A DNA stretch of 64,000 nucleotides from Ornithodoros turicata (Eukaryota; Arthropoda; Arachnida; Ixodida; Argasidae), in assembly GCF_037126465.1 (NCBI RefSeq), contig NC_088207.1, positions 46,620,143-46,684,142 of the forward strand. Reading direction: 5' to 3'. Both the position numbers and the translations under genes were made by a program. This document shows, one piece after another, positions 42,706 through 54,139 of this stretch (positions are counted from its first letter, which is position 1; the number at the start of each line of letters is the position of its first letter). The notes beneath the pieces were generated by a model. The model did no database searches, had not been told where the DNA came from, and saw nothing but the letters and a program-made list of their open reading frames with translations.

Positions 42706-44700
42706 AAGGGGCATCATTCAACTTCCGGGACGCGCACTTACTTTCTCTTCACATTCCTTACTATACATGTTTTCTCATACACACACACATACGCTGTATA
42801 CATAAAACACAGAACGAGGCACATTGGGTACCTTGATACTCGTGTTGTGTTCGTTTGTTTGGGTGTTTCATCCTCAGAACGGTTGCGTTCCATCATTGCA
42901 AACAGGTCCTTCACGCTCCAAGACATGCGCCCTGTGGTAGAAGACTAAAGTACGTACACAGAGCGAGAACTTTAGCCTGTGTCGATTACTTCATTACGCT
43001 CGTTTACTAAAGAGTCCCAACAGCTTTTCACAACTCGCAACACAAGGGAACGAGCAGCGTTCGCCACTCAGGGCGGGTACTCAGTCTGGACATGGGAAGC
43101 TTCCTAATTAAAAGTGACACATCGAGCAACTTGAAAAGCTCCGTCGGCGAAGATAGGGACGGCGATCCTAATGAGGCCTTTCGATGAAAAGCACAATGGG
43201 GACCAAGTCCGCCTTTGTTCAGCGGCTCCGGAGAAAAATTGGCCTAGGCGGACCTCGGCGGCGCACTCCGCTGTGGACTTGGAGATGAAGATATAGTAGG
43301 TGCTCGCTCGGAGTTTGTGATATGGCAAACACGGACTGAAAGATTGAGTTGGCCATGTAGTATAGGGTATATACGGAGCATTCATTCCAGGGAAGTGTGT
43401 TTTCGCGTGGCATTTTCTTAAAAACTTCCGCGTTGTAGGCTGATGGGTGACTCGGAAGCACCGAACTTCGCTATACTAGTGCCTCCGTCATCTATCCACT
43501 TTTAACCTGGAGTCAGTCCTTCAGCATTACATTCCTTTCTTGGCCTTGCTGTGTTCCCGGTATCTCCAACACCAGAGGAATTTCTTGTCATCTATGCATA
43601 TGTTCGTGTGCGCGCGTACATCAAGGCTTGAATTCCATATACGCACATATTCACGTCAATTCTATCATCACATACGACGTGCCAGTCGCTTTGTTGATAG
43701 CTGCACCATAGCCCGTCTGTATCGCAGACACTCAGCATACGCGCAGCATTCGAACTTGCATCGGTTCCTGTTTTCCATACGTCCTTACACGTCCAGACCA
43801 CCAGTATCGATCCTTGTGCACGTTCGACGATGCAGACAACCGCCCAAATAAAGTGTGCACAGAACCCGTATAGTTCGATCGCTTTCAGCCAAACACTCCA
43901 GTCGGCTCAATGAACTACCCGTCCAAACCTAACGGTAGAAATACCACTTTAACTTCCAATAAAAGCTTTACAACAATTCAGTACAACTGGCGAACTTTCA
44001 TCGCCATTTGTCATGCAGCAAAATCCTTCAATTCGAAGCCCCCCGTGGGAAAGCAGACGTAACCAGGAGGCCAAGTTCTTCGCTGGAAACACAAAGCCAA
44101 TCCTCGAAAGCCAACATCATTAATTAAAGGGGAGCTTCCAAATCGTTACTGTTGATCGTGCATCACAATACACGAGGCATCGCGGTGAATTATTTACCCG
44201 GCGACGGGTATAGCACTGAACCAGGATTCCGTCCCGTCTCTGAAGGAAAGACCTGCGGGAGGGTTTCGAAGGCAATTACCTTCGCTGCTGCACTTCTTTC
44301 TCTGTTTTTTTTTTTTTTTTTTTCAAAAGCACGCTTGCATGCATTACGTCATTTGGGGAAGCTTCTAATGAGTTCCTATGAGGCCAGCCATGTTTAAAGT
44401 AAGGGCAGGTCGTAAATCAAGTTAGCGCGCTCACATCAGCAAGCGTTTCGGTAAAGCACGTTCTCAATCGGTAGGATTCCTCGGTGCAACTTTCGACGGT
44501 GCTCGCAATGGGTAAGGCTATTAAAGATGAATCTCCGCGTGGAATGCGAGTGATCTCGTGGTCGATGACTGAGTACGGGTGTGTATATTGGGTGGGTCTG
44601 TGCGCGCACTTCTTTCGTGGCCGATGATACACCGAAACGCGGGCTTCGGAATGCCGACGTCGCGAACGTACGGTCGGCATGAGTTTTCGTAACACACTGG
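42706..44700. other. Unassigned DNA
   Basis: Only short frames occur. A run of 19 T lies at 44305-44323. Confidence 0.4.
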
Positions 44701-44704
44701 AGTA

Positions 44705-45387
44705 CAGTAAGGCCTAGCTATAACGAAGTCAATAGGACCGGGGAGAACTTCGATATAAGCGATAATTCGATCAAACGGAATCGACACAAAAAAAATAGTA
44801 TCGGTAGTTTCGGAAGCGCGCGGAAACACCGCGGGATCCATATCAAAAGTTGCCAAGCAAACAAACAATCAAGCAAAGGTGTTGGTGGTGCTAATGAAGG
44901 AGCTCGTCGCTGTCGGCCTCACAGAGGTGGGAAACGTCACGACTAACGCTCTGAGGGAATGTGCGTCCTGGGCCGACTTCTAAGGGGACTGTGTCGATAT
45001 TATGTCTGACAGCGTCTGAGGAAAACCCAGGAGAAACCCCCCGACAGCACAACCGGCACCGGGATTCGAACGCGGGTACCTCCCAGTCTCTTCGTGACAT
45101 GGCCAGCACGATAACCACTCTGCTGCGCGAGCTGGTAAACAAGCAAAACTTCGGTAGTAAGCACCCAGGCAGCCTTTTAATTGATAACGTGAAAGAAAGA
45201 GAGAAAAAAAACTACGTAAGCTGGGCTTTACGTATACTGGCTTACGCGGGCTCGCCCTTCGCACTAAACAGCGGGACACCTCAAAATAATCCGGTTCGAA
45301 ACGCATATGTATTCGGTCGGGACAGCGTGAGAATTCAAATAAGGCGGTAACTCGAAAAAGACAATTCGTTATAACGAGTGTTTACTG
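44705..45387. mobile_element. pogo/Tigger-like MITE hosting a SINE
   Basis: CAGTAAGGCCTAGCTATAAC GAA at the left faces TTCGTTATAACGAGTGTTTA CTG at the right. This is the CAGT...ATAACGAA type of end known from pogo-like elements. TA precedes the left end; the right flank is TT. The interior contains ATAAGCGATAATTCG-like repeats on the left and TTCAAATAAGGCGG on the right. No transposase is present. Confidence 0.7.
44878..45140 (-). mobile_element. tRNA-type SINE, second subfamily, nested in the pogo-like MITE
   Basis: The minus strand has the head (CAGAGTGGTTATCGTGCTGG, B box near 45061-45072) and the core GGTTTTCCTCAGACGCTGTC. The second-subfamily 3' part (GTTAGTCGTGACGTTTCCCA CCTCTGTGAGGCC) ends in GCACCACCAACACC. 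CAAGCAAA occurs on both sides (44868-44877 and 45138-45146), a likely short target duplication. Confidence 0.8.
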
Positions 45388-45822
45388 TTCCTGACACGGA
45401 GGTGTCCTGCTTTCTTCTCGTTGCATCTCAGCAAATTAGTGTGGTCGTCCAGCGGCGCTGATTAACAAAGGATATGTGTGCAGTATAGAGGTAATGGCGT
45501 GCGAGACTTGGTGACACCGTGCTCATAAAGAGTCATGTAGAAGCTGGTCACGTCCAACGATTAAGGTGGCGCGGTCATCGAGAAAGACGAAACTTGGGGC
45601 TTATATATAATGGGACGATTAGCAGTATTCCTGACTTAATGTGTGTAAGAAATATTGATTTATTGCCCTCACGAGAAAGAGCTTGTTGTGTAGGTGAGTT
45701 TCGATGCGTGATGGTGTCCGCTCACATGACGGTTCCGCGGTGCGCCCTGTACTTCAGCTTTCAGCGTACTTTAAAGAACCCTCAGGTGGGCAACATTAAT
45801 CCACAGACAAACCACTGTGGCG

Positions 45823-45856
45823 TCGCTCGTGATCACAGTTGCCTCGCGGCGTAAAG
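45823..45856 (+). mobile_element. Possible SINE tail fragment
   Basis: GATCACAGTTGCCTCGCGGC G resembles the SINE body end CCACAGTTGCTTCGCGGCG. Nothing else of the SINE is present, so this may be chance. Confidence 0.35.
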
Positions 45857-45869
45857 CCACGAGACTATT

Positions 45870-46367
45870 GGGAGTTTTAGAATAGTGTTTGTTGGAAACG
45901 CAAGCGCAAAACGTAAACGGTATATCGGACGCAAAGAGCCTGTTCGCACAGTGCTTATGGAATAGAGTTTCTGTAGCGTAAGGCTGCTGGCGTCGGGCGC
46001 TTGAGGCGCCGTTACGGCTAGAAAAGAAGACTTTAAAAAAAGGGCAGGAAATCAAAAACACGGAGGAACCACTTTTTCTAAGCATGCTTTGTTGCTCATA
46101 ATTAAAAAAAATGCTATCGCAAGACGACTCATTGTTTTCTTGTGAATTACTTCGCAAGGTTTAGCAGACGACAGAATGCTCACGCAGTTTCTGGTCGGTC
46201 GCGAGAGGCAGAGCCGCAAAACCAGCTTTGCGTGGTCCCGTCATTTCCAATAAATAGCGAGCTCGCGCAAAACGCAAAAGCTGAGTTTACGTTCTGGGCA
46301 TGCGCAGTTGCGATTATGCTATTCCTCGCGCACGAAAAGCTCCTGGGTCCGCTATTCTAAAACTCCC
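45870..46367. mobile_element. 498-bp TIR element with TATT duplication
   Basis: GGGAGTTTTAGAATAG (45870-45885) is perfectly inverted at 46352-46367. TATT lies directly outside on both sides (45866-45869, 46368-46371). Sub-terminal GCAAGCGCAAAACGTAAACG on the left pairs with CGCAAAACGCAAAAGC..GTTTACG on the right. No protein is encoded. Confidence 0.75.
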
Positions 46368-46603
46368 TATTATAAGTGTATTAGTAGACAGTTTTTGCAT
46401 CTCTGATATGATACTCGCTACGGCGTTGGTCTCATGGTGCATGCGCGATGCTAGCGGATTGCCGGTACGGATCTCGTTGAGGAATAGCGTACCGCGTTAT
46501 CAGAGACGTCACGCGGGTTGCGGGGCTGCGCGCGGAGAAGAAGACGACGAGGCCAACTACGGCGTCAATTGGCGTCAGTGCTGTCTCTCGGAGCATCACA
46601 AAC

Positions 46604-46832
46604 TGCGCCCGGTGCCGGCTGTGCTGTCTGGGGTTTTTCCTGGGTTTTCCTCAGACGCTTTCAGACATATGTCGGCACAGTTCCCCTAGAAGTCGGCCCA
46701 GGACGCACATTTCCCCAGGGCGTCAGTCGTGACGTTGCCCACATACGTGAGGCCGACAACGGCAAGCCCTTTCACCATCACCGCCACCATCATCACCACC
46801 ATCATCACCACCACCACTACCACCACCACACA
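46604..46832 (+). mobile_element. tRNA-type SINE, second subfamily, head missing
   Basis: It starts at GGTGCCGGCTGTGCTGTCTG and continues through GGGTTTTTCCTGGGTTTTCC and TATGTCGGCACAGTTCCCCT. The second-subfamily 3' part (GGGCGTCAGTCGTGACGTTG) ends in a ~70-base CAC/CAT tract (46762-46830). Confidence 0.85.
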
Positions 46833-46834
46833 CT

Positions 46835-49055
46835 GCGCTCTGTCATAGGGCTGTGGTAGCGGATCTTGTTTCGTACATCGGTGCTCTCCAACTGCTTCTA
46901 GGTTGTTCCTTTCTCCTCTCATACACTTTCACATACAAACACATTCATACAGTCATACTTTTGGCCATGTATATAGTCGTCATACGCATATTCCTACATA
47001 CGTGCATACCCCTTTCGTTCATGTATTAGTCATCGCACATCACATATATGTCATAAGTTAGTTGGGACTGACCTGGCCTTAGTACCTACCATTACTGCAC
47101 AGATATGGACGTGCATAGACAAACATCGTTTGCCCCTTTTGTCCTGGCCAATCTCCCTTAGTGGCTCACGGCCATCATCTCATTGGACGAAGAACAAGAA
47201 CAAGCAAGATGGCGGTGCGGGCTCTGGTAGCATTTTTATGCTGCCCAAGGTGATTGCGAGTAACCCTTCGTAGGTGCAACGATATGGATCAAAATAATAA
47301 ACCTCCTCAACAAAGTAACGTCGAAAGGCTTCACGTTTCAGGGTTTGGGATATGCCATGCGGGAGCGCTACAACGTTAATTAACCGTACCGGCTCCTTCC
47401 ACGGTGTACTAAAACGTCAGGAGCGTCAGTTCCGCGTATCGGGATATCGTTTCGGATTATTGCACCGTGTGCCGTACCGGGACGTTGCAAAGTGGTTTAC
47501 TAAGACTAACTGTTATTAATCACATGACGGTAACGCGACGGCCTTGTCCCTGATTGGCGCCTTACGCGAGAACACTTAGCATGGATATGTGGCCAAGGTA
47601 CTATTGGTATTGTGAATGAAGAGGAATGCGTCAGTTAGATTCTTTAAAACACTTCTTTACTATAAAAAAAAATTGACACATGGGCGATTTGTCGCAAGAT
47701 GATCGGTGGTTGTGTCTGACGGTTACATAAGCTACTTTCAAATAATCATTTACATTGCAGCATAGTTCAGGTTTGATTTCGTGCATAGGCAGGGTTATAG
47801 AAAGTGCCTTGAGCTTCAAACTGCTGCTTGGTCTCTTGGGCCAACTCATCGTTAGTACTTGAGCATCGAAGCTCTTGGACAGTTCCTTTCGGGTACAGGA
47901 CTGGCCTCGCGTCTTTAACCACAACATAACGATATATCATGATTGATGAATGTATCACATCATCTGGACACCACTGCTTTCGGCCTGGTTTTACCTGGCT
48001 CATTTACTAACATCCAAGACAATCCATGAATACAAAGCAGTAGGTCGTCTTAGACCATTAAATTATACCAATAAGCAGTCACGTATAGATATTCCTGGGC
48101 GCTTTATCGGCCTTATCTTATAAATACTGCCTTTCTGAAAGCACACAATCTTCAGCATTCTTTCATATAGTAACCTTTCGTAAAAGAAACGCGTCCTCTT
48201 TATTGATTCTACATGTGTATCACGACGGAATCTGCGTCTGCATCTAACAAAAAGACTCTTGCACGGCACATAACCATAACTCATCGCCGTACCGAAAGGG
48301 GGATCTCGAGCTTTATCTCATCACCATCACCACCGAGGAATTATCACGTTCCTATCGCTCCCATGTACAATATCTCAGCAAAACAAACACACTCGTTGCA
48401 CGCTACACCATTGATTCCAACGAACGCCTCGCAAAAGCGTGAGGCGTGCTGCATTATATAACGAGCATAACACAGACATACAGTGCCATAACACCAGCAG
48501 GATCCCTTCCCAGAGCAAAACAATCGCCCGCAGAACATCGCAAGCAGACGGACAAGTTCGTTAGCCAAACGTTTGATTTCCAGGCACGTTCTCGGCTTCA
48601 AATACATCCCCAGAGGGGGAAATGGTAGCGACGACGAGAGGGATCGTGTACTTTTCGTGAGAGTTACCAGAGACGGGCAGAGGAAATGAACTGCCCTGGG
48701 ATATATACGCATCTATATAGAGGCACACATATTTCTAAAGGTGCTCCTGGAGAAGTTTCGGGTCTCTGTATTCGTCGGTGACTCCGAGATGGAATACCTA
48801 ATACGAACTCTTCAGAGCGAGCAGATTCCGTCCCCGCTGAGTATCGGCACGCTAACGCGGAAATCTAACAAGTCGGAAAGAGGTTGCTGAATAATGGAGA
48901 AGTCGGCGATATGCACGCGAGAAATCGTGAATCTGAAGTCGCAGTCGCATCACTTGCAAATGTGCTCGGAGGCGACTGGAGGAAGTGTCGTTCAGGGCCC
49001 TGCATTTGGCACGTGGTGTGTCGAAGTGTGTGGAGTGCAGTGAATAGGCGGGTGT
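46835..49055. other. Unassigned DNA; two open minus-strand frames
   Basis: Minus-strand frames 48003-47767 (78 codons, ATG start, containing PVLYPKGTVQELRCSS) and 47927-47631 overlap. The first looks protein-like in composition but I do not recognise it, and no splice signals or repeat ends settle its nature. Confidence 0.3.
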
Positions 49056-49059
49056 GTAT

Positions 49060-49995
49060 ATACAGGGTGTGTCAAAGAGCTCATGCACGGAGTGAGCGGA
49101 CATGTGAAGCATATGTTATAGCAGTATAATTTTCAATAAATGTGCGTTCCGTATATGCTAATTGAAATTATCGGAATGTCGTTGCTTCGGCAGCAAACGC
49201 TCCACTGTGTAGCCATCCAACTGCACGGATGTTAGGCTGTTTAAAAAAAAAATCTGTGGACGGTTACGAGGGTCGGTAATGCGAAAGTTGAGCGCAGCTG
49301 TTGAGGTTGAGTAATGCACCACTGTTTTTATTTTCTAGGCACAGTACTTTTTTCGGGTAGCGCTCCTATCCCAGTTCGTGAAGTCGTTGTCCACGCTGGT
49401 GAGGTATATACAGCCCGGTCTGTAGCGCGACTCAGTACCACGTATACCAACTTTTTGCGGATGACTCTTGGCATAGGAGTACACGATTTCTTCGTACGTG
49501 CGATTTTGCGGCCGCCACCGTTCCAGCCGCAAGTTTGGAGCCAAGGGGGGGGGGGGTACGTTGGGTAGACGTTCACCGTAGAAGCTCACCGAATTGCAAC
49601 CAGATGCGTTCCGGCTTCACAAGCGTGCACTCCTTCTTCGCTTTCCTCCTCGCGCCCTCTTCACTCTCGTCGTACGCTTCCACGCTGCTTTCCTCCTCAC
49701 GCCCTCCCGTACTTTCATCCTTCGCTTCGCTCCTCGTTCGCTCTGCCGGTTACAACGCCGACGCCGCTCAACGCAGGATCGGGATCCGTCTCCTCCTTTT
49801 TCACCATTCCCCATCTGCTGCACAACTATAAACCATTTATACAGGCGCGATGTCCCATGTTCTAATCTATATGTAACGAATATGTAGAATCTTCGGCTTC
49901 TGACTGCAGGGTGTCCAAGGCTATACGGCATGCAAATGGCATCGCGAGAGACTGGAGGTGCAGTGCACAACAAAGTTATCCGTCTTCCAATTCGG
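49060..49995. other. Unassigned DNA with a lone CAGGGTGT end
   Basis: TATATACAGGGTGTGTCAAA at 49058-49078 resembles a TATA-flanked MITE end, but no inverted partner was found. A 12-G run lies at 49545-49556. Confidence 0.35.
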
Positions 49996-49996
49996 G

Positions 49997-50100
49997 CTGT
50001 GCTACCTGGGGCTCTCTGGGGATTTCTTCGGCCGTTTTCAGACATATACGTTTTCAGTTCCCTACCAAGTCGCCCAAATGACGTTTTAACCCCGCCGGGC
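49997..50100 (+). mobile_element. Decayed SINE fragment
   Basis: CGGGCTGTGCTACCTGGGGC and TTTTCAGACATATACG...AGTTCCCTACCAAGTCGCCC match the SINE core loosely. The tRNA head and body end are absent. Confidence 0.55.
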
Positions 50101-52250
50101 TACGTCCCATGTGCCGACTGGCTAATCAGTCGGTACTCAAGAACTGCCCACCTACCCACCACCATATGGTGCTGAGAAAATGTTCATGTCTTTTTTCCTG
50201 CGTGCGGAGGAGCGATACAGTATGACTGCAAGTATACATACGGAGGCATACTAACAGCAAAGGTTGTCATATAACCTTCGTTATCGTTACCTCATGTGGC
50301 ATCGACAAGGAGACAATACAACCCTTGTGCAACGACATATGCGAAGCGTGTTTTCCTTTTCCAAAATAGCCCGCCCCGGCGAAGACATAGACGGAAAGGT
50401 CCCCAACTCCCGACTGCGGAGATGTACATTGCGAAAGACCGCATATTGTTTTCTGCTGCTGGCAGAGGGAACTAGAGCATTCGCTGAAGATTGAGAGCTT
50501 TCTGGCGCACAGAAAAAGAACGCAGCTGTCGCACTCCTTATCTCAATAATTTGTGCATCATTTTCTCGGAACTGCGTGGTTCCAGGGCACGATGATAAAA
50601 GACTATGTCATCACTTCTGCCCAGCCGAGAATCTACGCTGCTGCTTCTGCTGCTGGTGATGTTCCGGCGACACCGTGTCAAGTGACACGCGCATAATTGA
50701 TGGAGGCGACCTGTCCCTCTGATTGTATCACTGGCCTGCACTGTTTTCGGCACGGGTAACATTTGTCGTCAGATTATGAAGCCTGACAATTATGAGCAAG
50801 AAGAGTGAATGGATGAAAGAAGACGCCTCTATGTGCCAGGAGATAACGCTGATGATGCTCCGGCGCCCTTTGTGTCTCCCAACACATGACTAAAGTTATG
50901 TGTGCGTCACCGGCGATAATGGTACAGCTTTCACGCACGGCAGCGTTGCAGCCTGCCGAGCAGGTAACCTCTGAGATGTCATGGGATAGGGGTACTATCA
51001 TATCAGTTCTTATAATCGTATGTTAATTCCTCGGGTGACGCATTCAATTTCTCCCTTTATCGTCTCTCACAGTTCTGTTCAATCGAATACTTATCACGGA
51101 GTCACAGTCATGTTACGGGTTCCGGTGTACAATGAACACTGGTGATGCGAAAGTAGCCATAGGTAATGCCTCGTCTCCTTGAATTTTGAAGGGAAACACC
51201 AACAAATAATACAACTCAAGAAATAATTTTTCAGTGGATTTCGTCGCGCAGTTAATGCTTCTAACTCCAGCTCCCATGAGCGTAAACGGAGAATCTTTTA
51301 TAGGAATGGTCATCGGAATTGATGTCAAAACGCTGTGAAAAGACAGTATGTTTCCATGAAATTTTTCCTCGAGTACGAAAAGAGACGGTCGGATGATTGT
51401 TGACGCGATAGGTCATCTGTAGGGTTCAGTGTTCTCAGATCTGTCTGAAAAAAGCCACAAAAGTCACGCCCTGATGGCTGTTGGACAGGGTTCGATTTCT
51501 TCTGTGTGTCTTTGGGTTAGTAGCCCCCCCAAGTAGAAACAAAGCCCCTTCCTCCCGCAAGAAAAAAAAGTAGTAGCAGAAACGTCATCATGACGTTGGT
51601 AGACAGATTGAAACCGAAACCAATAGGAATGGGAGGGCTGGGTTCCACGAATGGGCACTTGTTCGTTGCCTCTTGTTGAAAGAAAAGTAGGATCGAAGGT
51701 CGCGTCCCCCTCAGGGACCATCGTAACCCCTCAAGGCCGCGGCTTTCGAGCGCGGCCTTGTTCGCCCCTAGCTTCGAGCGTAGTTCAACTCTACCAAATT
51801 GGTGGCGCTGTCGAACACTATGACGTCATTTGATTACAAACAGGGTGAGGTCTATAGGGCACCTTACTTAATGACTCTACTCGACACGAGGGCACATAGA
51901 GGTCAATTCAGCCATTTCCCAGTACGAGCTGTCTGCAAGTTCTGCATAACACAACAGTGAGCATTTTTCCAGGCAGCTTCTCATTCTTATTGTGAGTACG
52001 TCATTTCGCAATCGGCGTTTTTTCTCCGAATGTCGCAAAAGTCGAACGTCGCAAAAGTTAACGACGAAGAACTCCGAATTCTCGGGAAATGATATACTGC
52101 GCTCCAGAAACAACGCCTTCTGAATATCCCCAAAAAATAAACCCCGAAAACCCGGAGCCCTTTCTATGTTGCCGATGTCCGTCCAAGCTTTGTTGTTTGT
52201 TTCTCCTGCTCTTCTAAAAGTTCCACGATTCTGGTTTATAACGAACCTGT
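50101..52250. other. Unassigned DNA
   Basis: A minus-strand frame 51328-51113 (71 codons) has a protein-like composition but no family I know. A hairpin around AAGGCCGCG..CGCGGCCTT lies at 51733-51760. TGACGTCA lies at 51821-51828. Confidence 0.35.
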
Positions 52251-52255
52251 CTGAG

Positions 52256-52322
52256 ATATTTCCATGGGTTTCCTGCAGACTTTCCATAGCCACAGTTGCT
52301 TCGCGGCGCTAACACGAAATAT
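52256..52322 (+). mobile_element. SINE with internal deletion
   Basis: CCATGGGTTTCCTGCAGACT TTCCA is joined directly to TAGCCACAGTTGCTTCGCGG CGCTAACACGAAA. The ~130 bases that normally separate these blocks are missing. Confidence 0.65.
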
Positions 52323-52324
52323 AT

Positions 52325-53840
52325 ACTAAAAAAGCTGCTGATTGTTCGCGTCTCTATATTCAACACAACTATCAACATTCTTCATGCGGATCAACCGAAA
52401 CCGCATGTTCAGTCTGCCCTCGAATCACGACGTTCCAAGCAATTCTTTCTTTCTTTTTTTTTTATATGGTTACTTTCCCATGTACCAATGTATGAAATGT
52501 CATGAGGAAATAAATGTGCTGATGATCTCATCCCAAATGAGGTTTCACAGTATAGCGATCAGGAGGGGGCCGGAACGTGCTCGTTGGCAACGGGACAGAA
52601 CCTCGCCTGGTGATAATTCACTGGCCCCAGTCATGCTTGGCTGAATTGGGTAAATGATCCCGCGGCATTTTAACTAGGCTTTAATGCGTCGCTTTTCCGA
52701 GCACGTCCAAACAACACTCTGAGGAACACAGGTCTTGAACGTGACGGCCAGATATTATTGCCCGACCATTTATATAAAAGGATTACCCACGTGCAAGCAT
52801 GTCGTCCCCTCTATACCGTACGGAGGAATTACGCTGTTACCTTGGTTTGATCGTGGTCGTACAGTTTATTCCTGAGCACATGGGGGGGGTTATAGGTTTA
52901 AAAAAAAGAAAGAGGGGAAAGGTCAGCCCGGCTCCAGAAGCCAGAAGCACATGGTGTCCTACGCCGTGTAGATGTAAAAGGTTAAACACTCTCGGTAGAG
53001 GATGATTTGGAAGTTGGGGGTCTTGTCGTGCTTCCATTTTGCCACTGAAGGCACCGACAATAACAACAAAAATAAACGATACCGAACAACAACAACAACA
53101 AGAAATAAGTGATTATGAAGAAGATCCCTCGGCCCGAATTCTGCGTATTATGTGAGGTGCTGTGATCCCCACATCATCATCACAATATGTATGTATGTAT
53201 GATGTGATACAGGAAGAAAAAACTGGGGACGTAAGTCATGTTTCTGCTCATTATATTATTTATTCTCTAGTATCGTTCTGTTCATTAATGATTGATTGAT
53301 TGATTTGAGTCCCAAAACACTCGGGACTGACTACTCCAGGACAGATTATTTGTGCATCAATGAATTTTCCGCGCTTTGCTACGAGTTATTGTGATTTGCA
53401 ATGCTGAAAATTTTCCGGTTGGACGTTTCGACCCCGCAATGTTACAAACGCGACCTCTGAGCTTCCACAGGCTAATCAACATCAGAAAAGAAACATCATT
53501 ATGAATGGAAAGGCGTTTGCTGCAAGAATATACGTAACATCTTTATCAACGTATCGTATATGAACCCCATACCTTTCTGGGGTCCTCCACATGTTGGGAC
53601 TTCTTGACTGGATGTGTCGATATCTTGGGGCGTGCTTCACCTACCGTTAAACGTGTTGGGCCTGCGCGAAAGGCGCCCACAAATGCCAGGAGTGGTTAGC
53701 CGTGCTACGAAAAGTTGACTGATTTCTAGAACGAAGTCAAGAAGTCGGACCCAGGTTCTTTCCATCACCATGTCCCGTGCTACAGAACACACAAAAAAAT
53801 CTGAAAAATCATAAAATTATTTTTATACGAAACATATTTT
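52325..53840. other. Unassigned DNA with microsatellites
   Basis: There is (AAC)n at 53082-53100, (GTAT)n at 53188-53201 and (ATTG)n at 53288-53304. No gene was recognised. Confidence 0.4.
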
Positions 53841-53845
53841 TTTTA

Positions 53846-54135
53846 ATTACGCGTTAGCACCGCGAAGCAACTGTGGCTATGAGCGGTGCACAGATGTGGA
53901 CAGATGGAGAGAGGACAGAACGAAGGAGTGAGCGACAGGGGGGGGGTTAGTATGCGTCCTGGGCCGACTTCTGGGTGAACTGTGCCGACATTTGTCTGGA
54001 CAGTATTCGGAAAACCCAGGGAAAACCTCAGACAGCACAGCACAGACGGTGGTAGGATTCGAATCCACCACCTCTAACTCTTCAGCACGGCTTTGGTTAC
54101 CACCAAACGAGCGAGACGCCTTAGCCCGCTCGACC
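53846..54135 (-). mobile_element. tRNA-type SINE, first subfamily, full length
   Basis: On the minus strand: head GAGCGGGCTAAGGCGTCTCG CTCG, B box GGATTCGAATCC region (near 54057-54068), CTGAGGTTTTCCCTGGGTTT, AATGTCGGCACAGTTCACCC, and the body end GCCACAGTTGCTTCGCGGTG CTAACGCG with a poly(A)-like tail. A 9-base G run (C on the minus strand) marks the middle. Confidence 0.85.
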
Positions 54136-54139
54136 GTGC

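Noticed and set aside
49058..49170. Complete TATA-flanked MITE starting at CAGGGTGT
   Set aside because: No inverted partner end was found within about 1 kb; a second GCAGGGTGTCC at 49907 is in the same orientation.
27221..54068. GGTTCGAATCC boxes as functional tRNA genes
   Set aside because: Each is followed by the SINE core and body, the heads do not fold into an intact tRNA by eye, and copies are dispersed.
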